Origin: Dipteronia dyeriana
Lineage: Eukaryota; Streptophyta; Magnoliopsida; Sapindales; Sapindaceae
Direction: 5' to 3'
Assembly: GCA_032871835.1 (NCBI GenBank)
Contig: CM065299.1
Location: forward strand, 96,734,652 to 96,798,651
DNA: 64,000 nucleotides
Shown in pieces: positions 47,000 through 58,329 of the stretch. The notes under the pieces were generated by a model. The model had not been told where the DNA came from. It saw nothing but the letters and a program-made list of their open reading frames with translations, and made no database searches. Within the stretch, counting starts at the first letter, position 1, and every line of letters begins with the position of its first letter. The position numbers were made by a program, and so were the translations under genes.

Positions 47000-48384
47000 T
47001 GTAAACTGAATGAAAATAAGTTGACGTAGAATAACTGTTTGAGGTATTTTTATCTGTTAACCATACTATATGTTTTTTTTTAAATATAAGTTATTAAAAT
47101 AAAAACGGTGTTAAAAATCACCTCTAGAAAGTATCATTTAATTTTTAAACTCAACTTGTGCTACGATATAATATGCATCAACAAACCATTTAATACTACT
47201 GATTAATGAAAAAAAGTATACTAATGTAGATATTCAGCTAATATTAATTAATTATTATTTTTGCTGCATTCAACATATTAATGAGTCAGTCAACATTAAT
47301 CTTAATTTTTATGCATTAAGTTGCATAGACTAACATCATTTATAAAGGATAGAATATTTCATTTACATTCAATAAAACGAGGTGAGAAAATCTTCTACTC
47401 ACCAAATATATTATTGGGTAGTCCACTCAACTATCAAAGACAAAATATGAGATGTGACAATAAAATATATGCATCGAGAACTTCATATATTATATTTTTA
47501 ATGATCAATGATATAACCCCCGACAATGTTATATGATAGAAATAAATTATTAAATATATTTCTTAATAATTTCATCTAACAAAGGAAAAAAAAAAGCAGG
47601 AAGAGATTTGTACTTAAGAATAGATATCTGTACTAACAGGTGTAAGTGCGATAGAGGGATGATTTTGAAGTTATATAAATTAGGACTCTTAAATCAATTA
47701 TTCGAATTCTAATATAAATGTGTTGTATGTGGATCATCGATTATGAAAAAGTTTCGATAAATATATAAATTTTAAATTAAAACATATAAATATAATGATC
47801 CACGTCCAACACAGTCACACGTACTTAAAAATTTAAATATATATAAATGATCTTCAGTAATAGATACCGTAGGTAAAGAAACCAACATTTGTCATAAGAT
47901 TACTTTAATTGAACTGGGTCACTATCATTTTGGGAAATAAAAAGGTCCCCTTTTTATTAGGAGCTGGGATTCCATGTGATGATGGCGACAGAATTATTTA
48001 AGCGAGACTTAACTAATTAAGTATTGCCACGAACAGTTAACGACGCCGTCATAAACCCTTAGGTTTCCGTTATCGCAGTTGACAAAAAAAGCAAATTGTT
48101 AGTGGTTTCTGAGTTTATTTGTGTACTCAATAATCACTACTCGCCACCAACTGCCACCTTTCCTTTTTTAAGGTCTTTTTGGTAAATTCAGCGATTCCGT
48201 ACAAGTTATCACATGTAGGTATGTAGCCGACTTCACTAAAGACTTCTGAGCTCCTCCAATCGATTTAATAGTTTTTGTTAATCATTTTGAAGAAGTGGAT
48301 TCTTTAATGAATATCTCTCTCTATCTATCAGATAAAATCCATTAAAAAGAAAACAGCCACTATCCTAGGCAATCAGTCGAGACT
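47000..48384. other. AT-rich intergenic stretch, no gene seen
   Basis: The open frame 47321-47536 has no recognisable content. No bounded element was identified. Confidence 0.4.
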
Positions 48385-48610
48385 AAATGTATGTTTGGTA
48401 GGGAGGAAATAAAATATAAAAGATAAAAAAAAAATTGAAGTGATATAAAAGATGAGGAAAATAAAAGAAAATAATTTTCTTTTGAACAGTTTGGTATATT
48501 TGGTAGCGAGAAAAGAAAATATGAATGATGAAAATATTTGAAGTGATATAAAAGATGAGGGAAAGAAAAAAAAAATAACATTGGCTTGAACAGTTTGGTA
48601 AACAAAAATG
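48385..48610. repeat. Two-copy direct repeat of about 115 bp
   Basis: gtttggtagggaggaaataa ... gaagtgatataaaagatgag ... gaacagtttggta is repeated as atttggtagcgagaaaag ... gaagtgatataaaagatgag ... gaacagtttggta. The minus-strand Phe/Ile-rich frames here are artefacts of the A-rich composition. Confidence 0.8.
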
Positions 48611-49496
48611 AAAGAAGATTGGATGAAAAATATTCTTTATCAAATTACTATTTTACCCTTACATTAAAGTTTATATATCATTTTTTTTTCAGTTAATAAA
48701 TAAATATAATTTAAATAATATTGAATCCAACTTTTCTTTTAACAAAATGACTTCACATTGTATCTATTATATACATACATACACACACATATATATATTA
48801 GAGGGGATTCTATTAAATACCCTTTAAATTAAGTCTAAATTCAAGAATATACACTTTCAATAAATCGATTGTTTTTATCTACTATTATAGATGACTTCAC
48901 GAAAATACCCTTTTTGAATTTAATAATTTTTTTTTTCAATTTAATGAAAATACATTTTCAAATTATATCTCTCAGGCACACATTAATAATGTGTTTCTCT
49001 TTCATCAATATTTGTCTCTCTCTATCAACATTCTATCTCTGCCTTAAACCACTCTCTATCTCTCTACCTAACATGCTCTCTCATCAACATTCTCTCTCTA
49101 CACTACAAAAAACGACTACACACATGACTCTTTTGTTCGTTAGATCTATTTGTAATGCAGATCTACATTGCCCACAAATCGGTCGTCTCAAATCTTCACC
49201 ATAATTGTTTTGTAATCGAATGTATATTGTTTTTGTTTTTGTTTTTGTTTTCGTTTTGAAACTCTTATATGAACTTATGTTGTTGTTTTCTTGTAATTAG
49301 GAAGAATATAAAATCGATTTTGAATGTCTTGCGAACTGTATTTTTGTTAACCCATAATCATTGGACGACGGAAAATTTCATCGTGTAAAGATGTGTATAT
49401 TTAATCGTGTAATCATATTAGCATGTCTCAATGTAATGAAATATATATTAAATCGTGTAATAATATATTATTTTGTCATGCTGTTTTTGCAGAGTA

Positions 49497-49980
49497 ATGG
49501 GAGAATTACAATTGTTTATTTCATATGGTGGCTAGTGGTTTGGTCAGAAATATAAGGGTGGTGATTCAGAAATGGTATTTGTACCTCGTGATTTAACATA
49601 CAATGGCTTAATGAATACCATTGAAGATATTGTGAGGATTGATTCATCTAGTTTCACATTGAATTAATGGTTGTTATGACTACTAGCGGTAGGTGTGCCA
49701 TACCAAGAATTAAAAATGACAGAGATGTGGCTTTTTTGATGTCTGATAAGAGGGTTAGTCCAGAAGATTAGGATTCCATCAACCGGAGAGTATCGTAGAA
49801 AGAAATCTAGAACATGTTCATGGTACAAACAGGTTGGCCATAATCAACAAAATTGCCCAACACTCCAACACCCATCGGATTCACATCATCAATACAATTG
49901 AGACACATCCTACTAAAACACGTAAACAACGTAAATGTGATGGTTGTGGCGGTTAAAGCCATAACAAACGAACATGCTTC
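49497..49980 (+). pseudogene. Internally deleted MULE transposase of MULE-C
   Basis: From ATG 49497 (just after an acceptor-like TTTTTGCAG) the frame reads MGELQLFISYGG*WFGQKYK and then FVPRDLTYNGLMNTIEDIVR, the usual N-terminal domain of plant MULE transposases, with a stop where Trp precedes. After a frameshift near 49670 comes SGRCAIPRIKNDRDVAFLMS. This is joined directly (about 49755-49765) to the extreme C-terminus, RIPSTGEYRRKKSRTC with a zinc knuckle (CSWYKQVGHNQQNC, second Cys changed to Tyr) and a second knuckle (CDGCGG*SHNKRTC). The DNA-binding, catalytic and SWIM regions are missing, so this is the relic of an internal deletion derivative. Confidence 0.75.
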
Positions 49981-50179
49981 CATGGGTAGACTAGCACAAG
50001 AGATTCGGGGCATTATGAAGATGTTACTGGTGTTTGATCCTTTTCAATTTGTTGATTTCAGAACTTGTAGCTGAACTTAAATATTTTAGATTTCAGATAA
50101 TACATTTAAACTTAAATTAATGTTTTATTATTATTGTTTATTACTGTAAAAGTTAAACTTGTTTTATTATTGCTTTATT

Positions 50180-51600
50180 ATGTTAAATTATGTTAATTTC
50201 TTTATGACTGTTGTTGACGTTGATTTCTGGATGTGTGAGAAATAGCCAATAAGGATTGGATTTTAGCTGTGATTTCAAAGAGAAAGAGAAGGAGAAAGTA
50301 ATCGGACGCAAGTTTTTACGTGGTAAAACTCCGATGACCGGAGAAACGTCCACGGGTGGTTGAATGATTAACCAAGCCAAAATCCACTATGAAATAATAT
50401 AATTACAAGTCTCGATCTCTCTTTCTTCTCTCGGTATTTTTCTATGATTGTTGTATATATCTGTGTGATAAGATTATGAGTCTATTTATATGTTTATAGA
50501 ACCCTAATCTTCTTTGTACAAGTAATAAAAGATCTTTGTACTTAATTACGATTGTTTACTTGTTCGAAGTGGTTTGTCTTCTTTCCTGTTTCAGATACTT
50601 GTAGTGAGACCATATGGGACTTTGTAGTGAGACCAGATGGGACTCTAGTAATGTAATCCAATTGGGACTTATTTCCTTATGAGATTGTAGTCTTTTTGTA
50701 GAAATAAAGTTGTTGCCTGATTAGGAACCCTTCCTGCTTGATAATTATGTTCTTCTAGGAATTCCTTTGATATGGATACCTTCATGTATTTTAATGACTT
50801 GATTCATGTAAGCTATGCACTAGACTTTTCGACTCGGTTTTCTTTATGTTTGATCCGAGTAGAAAATAATATCTGCTGGTCCCGAGTGATGTCATCTGAT
50901 CCCGAGTAGACAATGTCATCAATTAGCCCCGAGTATGTTTAACTGACCCCAAGTAGTATATGGCGCCAATTGACCTTGAGCAGGTCTTGTTCAATACTTG
51001 TTTATTCGGGCTTCTCTTCTTTGGTGATGCCTTGCAGAATGCCTATTCGGACGTTCACCTGGTAAATTTATTCTCTTTGTTAATGACGTGTATATCTGAT
51101 AAAATTTACATACAAGAATACCCCCTTAAAATATTTTTGCCGAATAAATTTTCGTTTCTGGCAAAAGTATTTTAATCAATTCAATTTTTATTTCTGTGCC
51201 AGAGTAAATGTCTTATCATAATGTCGTGTCTTAATGGTGACCCTGTAAATCCGATTTGCCCCTTCAGGCGAGATCTTCAATGATGGCAACGTTTTGGAAT
51301 TCTGACGGTGAAAACATGTTCTCTTCTTGACACGTGTCCTATGCTGCTTCGTTTTTGGATTCCATTTATTAGAAACGACCTTCGCGTCTCCCCGTGCACC
51401 GCCTACGTTATCAAATCTTATCATAGACTTTTCCCGCCTTGAGACCCTAGGGTTTCGTGCTATCTCCCCTTCAAATTATTCACTGAAGGGTTGCGTTTGT
51501 CCATTCTAAAAAACTTGAAAACCAGAAAATTCTTTGCCAACCCAGATTTCTTCGTAGCAAATCGCCATTTTTTCGTAGGAGATTTCCAGATTTCTTCATT
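50180..51600. other. Repeat-derived stretch of unclear origin
   Basis: It includes a segment ttacgtggtaaaactccgatgaccgg... near 50315, of a kind I recall from dispersed repeats in other plants, and a short set of CCCGAGTA-containing units at 50840-50960. A GC-richer part at 51180-51600 resembles a leader (cccgccttgagaccctaggg). It could contain the 5' side of the retroelement or another inserted element. I could not match it to the 3' side as an LTR. Confidence 0.35.
50840..50960. repeat. Short tandem units containing CCCGAGTA
   Basis: About five units such as tgatcccgagtagacaatg and gccccgagtatg at about 25-30 bp spacing. Confidence 0.65.
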
Positions 51601-51864
51601 TCAAGGTTAGTGTTAATGAATTAGTCCTCTCGTCAACGGCTTTTTACTATTGCTTTCAAAGCGCTCGATCGTGGGGATTTCCAACTGGTTTCCTGCGTTC
51701 AAATATTGTTGGGGAAAATCCCTACGGATGAACCTCCATTTTTAGAAGTCAATGTTTCTGGGCTTTACCCTGACATCCAATTTTCTGTATCCAGTTCTTC
51801 ATCTAGTTATGAATCTGATGTTTCTAATCACATGGTACCTCTATGAAGGATGGGAAACATCAAA
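51601..51864 (+). other. Open stretch upstream of the truncated pol
   Basis: A frame here reads FKALDRGDFQLVSC and [20 protein letters not shown] before a stop at 51844. It is of unknown origin. It adjoins the point where RT sequence begins abruptly. Confidence 0.3.
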
Positions 51865-54322
51865 GCAGAAGTGAAGCCGCGGGAAAGTTTTTGGGCTTCA
51901 TGGTCCATGAAAGAGGCATAGAAGCTAACCCGGAAAAGATTAAGGCTATCCTGGATCTAGAGTCCCCCACATCGCTTAAACAAGTTTAAGTCTTAACCGG
52001 GCAAGTAGCAGTGCTCAACATGTTCAGATCTCGGTCCACCGATAAGTGTCTCCCCTTTTACAAAGCCATTAAATAGGAAAGAAACATGAAATGAGACCAG
52101 GAGAGTGAACAAGCTTTTCAAACATTGAAAAAATACCTGCCAAGCCCTCCGCTACTGGTTGAACCAAGCTCTGGAGAAGAGCTACAGATTTACTTGGCCG
52201 TTTCTAAAACTGTGGTTAGTGGGGCTTTAGTCAAGGAATGTGGAGAAAAGGTCCAGCGGCCTATCTACTACGTTATTCATGCTTTAACCAAGCCCGAGAA
52301 TAACTATACCCTTTTGGAAAAGCTCGTTTATGCCTTGGTAACCTCGGCGAGGAAGCTCCGACGCTACTTCCAGGCTCATTCGATAGCAGTGGTGACAGAT
52401 CAACCCCTCCGTCAATTTTTGCAACGGCCGGATGCTTCTGGAAGATTGGTTTTGTAGGCTCTGAAGCTCACCCAGTTTGATTTGAGCTATAAGCCTCATA
52501 CCACAATTAAAGCCCAGGCTCTATCAGACTTTGTAGCAGAACTCTCGATGCTCCCAGGCCAACCGACCTCCGCAGCAACAGACGTAGCCCCTGATAAGGT
52601 CCCAGGGTGACAGCTGGCCAGAAGGTTGCAAGTCGTGGATCCTCTACACTGATAGAGCCTCTAGGCAAACCGAAAGAAGAGCGGGCATAGTTCTAATCGA
52701 CCCAGAAGGAACCGAGTGTTGTCACTGCCTTAGATTTGAATTTAAAGCCACTAACAATGAGGCAGAGTACGAAGCTCTTCTAGTCGGAATAAGAGCAGCC
52801 ACGGAGCTCGAGGTTGATTACCTGAATGTTAAGAGTGACTCGTCCCTCGTAGTAAACCAAGTATCCGGGGATTATAAGGCAAGAAGGGGTAACATGATCG
52901 CTTACCTGAAACTGATTCAACAACTCAAGAGTAAGTTTAAAGGATTCAAAATCGAGCAGGTACCTCGACAACAGAATCGTCGAGCTAACGTCCTTACCAA
53001 GATAGCTGTAAATGGTGGACATACCTTACCCCACGGGGTCCCTCTTTAAGTGATCCTCCTACCTAGCATAATGGCTGGTAAGGAAACATATACCTTGGAT
53101 CGACAACCATGCTGGATGGATCCAATAGCTGATTATTTACATGATGGGAAACTTCCCGGGGAGCCCAACTAAGCTAGGAAAGTCAAAAGGCTCTCGGTCA
53201 TGTATTGTTTGATTGATGGGCACCTATACAGGAGGATAAGATCCATTCCTCTGCTCCGATGTTTACACCCTAAAGATGCCAAGTGGGCATTGGGAGAGGT
53301 TCATTCCAGGGAATGCGGAAACCACATTAGTGAGGAGGCTCTGGCATATCAGATACTCTGCATGGGGTATTACTGGTCAACCATCCATCAAGACGCAAAG
53401 AGTTTAGTGTAAACCTGCAAGGCATGCCAGAAGGCCGCAAACTTGAGTCACCTCTCCCATGAGCGGTTGTCATCCCTTAGCTCGCCATACCCCTTTGCTA
53501 TGTGGGGAGTCGACTTGATCGGACCTGTTTCCTACTGCTCCTGGTTAAGCTAAGCATGATATCGTGACAATTGATTATTTCACAAGATGGGTCGAAGCCG
53601 GACCGCTCTCCCAGATATCATAAGAAAACATAACAAGGTTCATCAAAACTAATGTAGTTTACAGGTTCGGAATCCCTCTTGCCATTATAGCGGACCTCAG
53701 AAAGCATTTTGACAATGTCCAACTCAAAGATTTTTACGAAGGCTTGGGAATGGACCTTCGGTTCGCTTCGCTTCGGTAGCCCACCCCCAGACTAACGGGT
53801 TGGTAGAATCCACTAATTAAACCATTAAGAGGCTATTGAAGAAGAAGTTACAGCAGAAAAAAGGCAGATGGGTCGAGGAGCTTCTCGAGGTCCTCTAGGC
53901 TTACCGCACCACGAGAAGAACAGCCACCGGGGAAACACCTTATTCTCTAGCCTTTGGGGTTGAAGCAGTTCTTCCCATCGAGCACAAACTAACGTCCTTT
54001 AGGGTCTAACAGTTTGAATCGAGTTGGGTCTCCTAAAAGAAAAGCAGGATCGAGTAGCTAAAAAAGTAGCTGGTTACTAGAGCAAAATTGTCAGGTACTT
54101 TAACAGGAGGGTAAAAGCCCGAAACTTTAAGAAAGGGGACCTAGTTCTCAGGTAAGTAACGTTGAATACCAGGAAGAGGTCAGAAGGGTGAGGCTCAACT
54201 GGGAAGGGCCACACCTAGTAAAAGTGGTGATCCGGAATGGGGCATACAAGTTCGAGGACATGAATGGCCGACTCATCGATCATACTTGGAATGCAGATCA
54301 CTTAAGAAAATTCTACCCTTGA
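51865..54322 (+). pseudogene. Truncated Ty3/Gypsy Tat-lineage pol: RT end, RNase H, second RNase H, integrase
   Basis: The sequence opens in the C-terminal part of reverse transcriptase ([20 protein letters not shown] at about 51880-51940). RNase H follows (QAFQTLKKYL ... VTDQPLRQFLQRP). Next comes a second RNase H domain (LYTDRAS, NNEAEYEALLVG, VKSDSSLVVNQVSGDY, about 52640-53000), which is characteristic of the Tat lineage; the last catalytic Asp appears as Asn (RRANVL). Integrase follows, with the HHCC region (EVHSRECGNH ... CKACQKA), WGVDLIGP and NGLVEST giving Asp and Glu of DDE. Gag, protease and most of RT are absent, and many stops and frameshifts occur from 51987 onward. It cannot transpose. 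Confidence 0.85.
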
Positions 54323-54479
54323 ACATGGGACTCATGAGCAGGCTACCGCCACCTAGCTTTAGTCTCCAACAATAATGTACTCCTTTCTTTTTTATCAATA
54401 AACCCTATTTTTTCTCCATATTCAACTATGTTCTACAATGATTTGGGTCTACATGGAAAATTCGATATTATCGTTCCAA

Positions 54480-55040
54480 GACCAGGGGTTAGCTGGGGAA
54501 GCCCTCTCGCCACCCCTGATGCCTCGACCAGGCACTACCCCTCGCCAGGAAGGGTTTGAGTGTAAGAGCATAGTTGCTATCCAGATTTTGAGACCAGGAA
54601 AAAGCTAGATACTGATGCCTTGGTCGGGCTACCACCCCCAAGAAGGGTCTGAGTGTAAAAGCATAGTTACCATCCAGATTTCGAGACCAGGAAATAGCTA
54701 GATAAGCCCTCATGATGCCTTGGTCGGGCTACCACCCCCAAGAAGGGTCTGAGTATAAGAGCATGGTTGCCATCCAGATTTCAAGACCAGGAAATAGCTC
54801 GATAGCCCTCCTGATACCTTGGTCGGGCTACCACCCCCAAGAAGGGTCTGAGTGTAGGAGCATAGTTGCCATAAAGATCTCGAAGATCATGAAATAGCTA
54901 GATAACCCTTCTGATACCTTGGTCAGGTTATCACTCCCCAAGAAGGACTCAAATTTAAGAGCGTTGTAGCCATCCCAGCCTAATAGAAGGCTAGATAGTT
55001 CTCCTTGATACCTCATTCGGGCTATAACCCCCTAAAGAAG
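54480..55040. repeat. Satellite-like tandem array, period about 97-100 bp, 3' of pol
   Basis: gatgccttggtcgggctacc-type starts occur at 54518, 54615, 54714, 54813, 54913 and 55007. Each unit continues with aagaagggtctgagtgtaa, agcatagttgccatcc and agaccaggaaatagctagat. The last copies are more diverged. Tandem repeats in the region between pol and the 3' LTR are known from Tat elements and can seed satellites. Confidence 0.92.
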
Positions 55041-55406
55041 CTCAAGGTCTACGATCAGACAAGGGGACTGTCAACCAAAGTCACCGAGCTGCAAGTTTCT
55101 ATTAAAAGTCAAACGCTCAAGCTAGCTATCTACATTCACGATTAAGCAGATTTTTATCTTGTTACTTTTCCTGAGCTAAATCAGGGTGCTACAGGGATGA
55201 ACTTACCTGCAAATCAGAATTTGAACCAAGTCTAAAAGCTAAATTTCATTGATGAATGGGGGAGCCTATTCCCCAGTAAGGCTACAGCAAACAGGTAGCC
55301 CAACCCCTGGTTTCGGGCTACAAAAAAAATGATGATCAAGCATGAGTAAAAATGGGATACCCACCCCCCTTTTCGGGCATTCAAAATAAGCTGCGAGAAG
55401 ATAGAC

Positions 55407-57924
55407 TCAGACTTCTACATCCTTCTGATTTCCTCCAGCTTCCCCTCCCAAAGGATGAACCTCGTCTCCTCCTCCTCTTTCTGGTGGTCGCTCATCCTGG
55501 TTAGCCGCCTCTGCCACCTCACCCTGATGATGCCCCTCGACGGCTTGTTGCTCAGTTGGGTCCTCATCTAAGACTTCATTGACCATCGCCATAACCTCAG
55601 GTGGTATGGCTGCATCAAGAAGATTGGCTATTGACTATGGCATGCTCTCTCCCCTTGCTGTTTCTTCTTTTGAAATAATTTTATAGGGGTCTCGGGCTTC
55701 CGTAAGATCTCCTTCTGGCTCCCTGGGTAGAACCCCTTTCGAGGATTCTCCAAGACTCGACGTTGGGAAGACGAGAGGGGGAGAATGAAGGTTCAACCCA
55801 GCTATTTGCTTCCCGACTTCGGCCACGATATATGGATCCAAGTCATCACCTAAGGGGTGAGACATTTCTGTTGCCTTGGCCAATATCTCCTCCCTATTTC
55901 AGTTAGTAACGATTGACAGGTCAAAGGAATATGGGAGGGCTTTAGCGACCTGGTAGACGACCTGGTAGGAAGTGTATAAGTAACCTTCGCTAAAGGATGT
56001 ATCCACCTCGACCTGGAGCTTGGAAATCCGGGCATGCATATCTTGATTCTCAGTATCCAGCTTCTTGGCTTCAGCTTTCCATGAGTCTCTCTACCTAGCC
56101 CTCCGTTCTGACTTGAGGGTTTCTTGGTCAAAAGATCTTTTCATCCTCTCATGGTCACAACGAAGCTCTCTCAGTTCAGTCTTCATTTCCTTCTGATTGA
56201 AAGTCATCTCCTTTACAAGAGATCGAGCTTGCACGAGAATCACCATGACCCTTTCAGTTTCAGCTTCAGCATGGGTAGCCCGATCACGGAGAAGGGATAC
56301 CTATCGACCCGTTGAGACATTAAACTTGAAAGCCTGTAAAATATGAAACAAAAGTTAGAGAGCAATCAAAGTTCGCAGTCACAGAAAATAAATGCAATGA
56401 CTACCTCGGCCAGGGGCCAGACCCCTTGGTAAACATGATGTCCACAGGCATTGAAGTCATCCCGAAAAGCCCGCCACCTGGGCAAGACGCAACGAACTGC
56501 TTTAGAACCACGTCTTGGCCGATCGAGCCCGATTGATAGTGGGGGCGAGAATAGGGAGTCTTAGGAATACCAGCTTTGGGACCCCATGTAGCCTGAACTG
56601 ATTGAGGCACCGATGGGTCGGTCGAAGAAGTGGGTAATATGACTAAAGAAACTCTAACTGTAGCGGGAACCACTGATAGAGGGGTATAGGTGGTCGTATT
56701 GACAACCTCAGAGACACGACCTCCTTTGCTTAGCGTTTTGGAAGCCCGCGATGCAAGAATAGCCATCCTGGACCTAGCTTGGGTAAGAGATGGAACTGAA
56801 GCAGGTGAAGCAGCAGCTGGAATGGTAAGGCCCCCTTTCTCAGAGGTAGTCAAGAAGACCCCGTGGGACAATCTAGCAGGAGGGGGAGGGGTCTGAGCTT
56901 GCTGAGCTTCACGGGAAGCTGGAGCAACAACAAAAACTGTTACATCGGAGATCCGCAGATATTGATTCACCCTACGGGAATCGAAGGGATCAACAGTGGG
57001 ATACTTCAAATTCAGATAGTTCCTGGCAAGGATTGCTCTCAACACCATTTCAGATTCAGGGGGCAGGGAGTCCCGATCCCATACTGGTTTGTCATTGATA
57101 GCCGTGGGGACCTTGAACTCATGCCCACCTATAAAGATCAAGCTCCCCCAATTATCGTCGGCCAAAATCCACTCCTCCTTCCAGGCTGGATCCTTCCTTG
57201 AAGCTCCAGGGATGATAAAGTTAAGCTTGTTCTTGGCCTTGGCAAAAAAATTGACCTCGGGAACCCTAGCCAGACTCCAGATTTGGAAGAGGAAAGCCAA
57301 ATCCTCTGCTCTGGGTTCCCATGTTATCTTGTTGAGCTCACATTACTCCCTCCACAACATAAGAAAGTTGATTAGGTGCCTCCAGAAGCCAGGCGTCAAT
57401 TGGAAAGGAGCTAGTTGAAGGGCGTTGAGGGCCTGCCGCAAGGTAGGATTGAGGGGAAACCTGACCACACTATCGAGGGCCGCCACGTGAATTGGAAGGA
57501 TTCCCTTAGGAGGGTTAAAGACCTCGTAGTCTCTGTAAGGGATGGCAAGGGAGACGCTGCCAGGAATACCGTACTTAGATCTTATACGATTGAGGGAGTC
57601 CGAGTCAACAGTGGAGTTAGGGATGACACTAAAGTCATACGGTGGAAGCCCCACCGAAAGATGACCGAATACCGTGACTTGACCTCTCCTAGTGACGTCG
57701 TCCCTCTCTCCTACGACAGAGTCTTCATCAACCAAGTTCAGAGGGTTGTCGGGTTGATTCGAGAAGCCGGAGCCGATTGAGACGTTCCTATAAGAACGAC
57801 GGTACTGACGGGTCGGGGAAGAATCCTCATCGCTCTAGATTCCTCGCACCCATTACTGAGGAACCAAGTTAGAGCCGCCAGTGCCCTCGACTAGGGCTTC
57901 AATGCTATCAGAAGAGTTCGACAT
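55407..57924 (-). pseudogene. Antisense gene of the Tat element: Transposase_28-type protein with coiled-coil tail
   Basis: The minus-strand start MSNSSDSIEALVEGTG is at 57924. The frame stays constant to about 56426 and contains the hallmark of the Transposase_28 (putative gypsy-type transposon) domain: HVAALDSVVRFPLNPTLRQA and LAPFQLTPGFWRHLINFL. An intron (56404-56334, donor GAG|GTAGTC, acceptor TTTACAG|GC) precedes a coiled-coil segment (AEAETERVMVILVQARSLVK) and a tail ending in KDVEV at 55407. Breaks: TAA 57855, TAG 57837, TAA 57345, one base lost in a G-run (56422-56425), and several stops in exon 2 including TAG 55637. Antisense extra ORFs of this type have been reported in Tat retrotransposons; function unknown. 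It overlaps no pol sequence and points back toward the satellite. Confidence 0.75.
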
Positions 57925-58048
57925 TGCTGAATGAGGAGAGTTTGAAGGTAGATGAAAGAAGTGGTAAGGTTAGAAAAGGTAGCGAGAGAGAGGAATTATG
58001 AAAATTTGAAATTGGAGGGATGCGTGAGAAAGAGGCAGTGAGATTGAG

Positions 58049-58056
58049 TTTAAATA
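58049..58056 (-). promoter_or_regulatory. Candidate TATA box of the antisense gene
   Basis: TATTTAAA on the minus strand lies about 125 bases upstream of the antisense ATG. A CT-rich leader on that strand follows. This is inference from position. Confidence 0.4.
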
Positions 58057-58329
58057 GAGGTTAGGGTTATAATGATGTCGGTGACATCCTCGGGAAGATC
58101 ACCTCGAGCAGTGGAAAGGGCCGTAACGCAACCAATTTTTTAGAAAAGCATACCAATCCAAGTTTGACACGTCACCTTAACAGTTAATAAGAAGATTTTA
58201 TTCGAAGATTCCCAGTAATTGCTTTGTAATGGAAAATTTCCCAAATAAATAGGGAATCTGACTCCAACCCCAACTCTACCTCTAGTGTTCAAATCAGATG
58301 GGACTTCTGTTAATAGTAAAATTTAGTTA

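Noticed and set aside
48360..48643. Two long minus-strand Phe/Ile/Leu-rich frames
   Set aside because: They arise from an A/G-rich duplicated repeat; composition, not coding, explains them.
50961..50980. TGGCGCC string resembling a tRNA primer-binding site
   Set aside because: Only seven bases fit, the continuation does not match, and no LTR end lies directly upstream.
56690..57780. Plus-strand frames over the antisense gene (56690-56896, 56863-57201, 57089-57418, 57415-57780)
   Set aside because: They are shadows of the minus-strand Transposase_28-type gene, which has the recognisable motifs.
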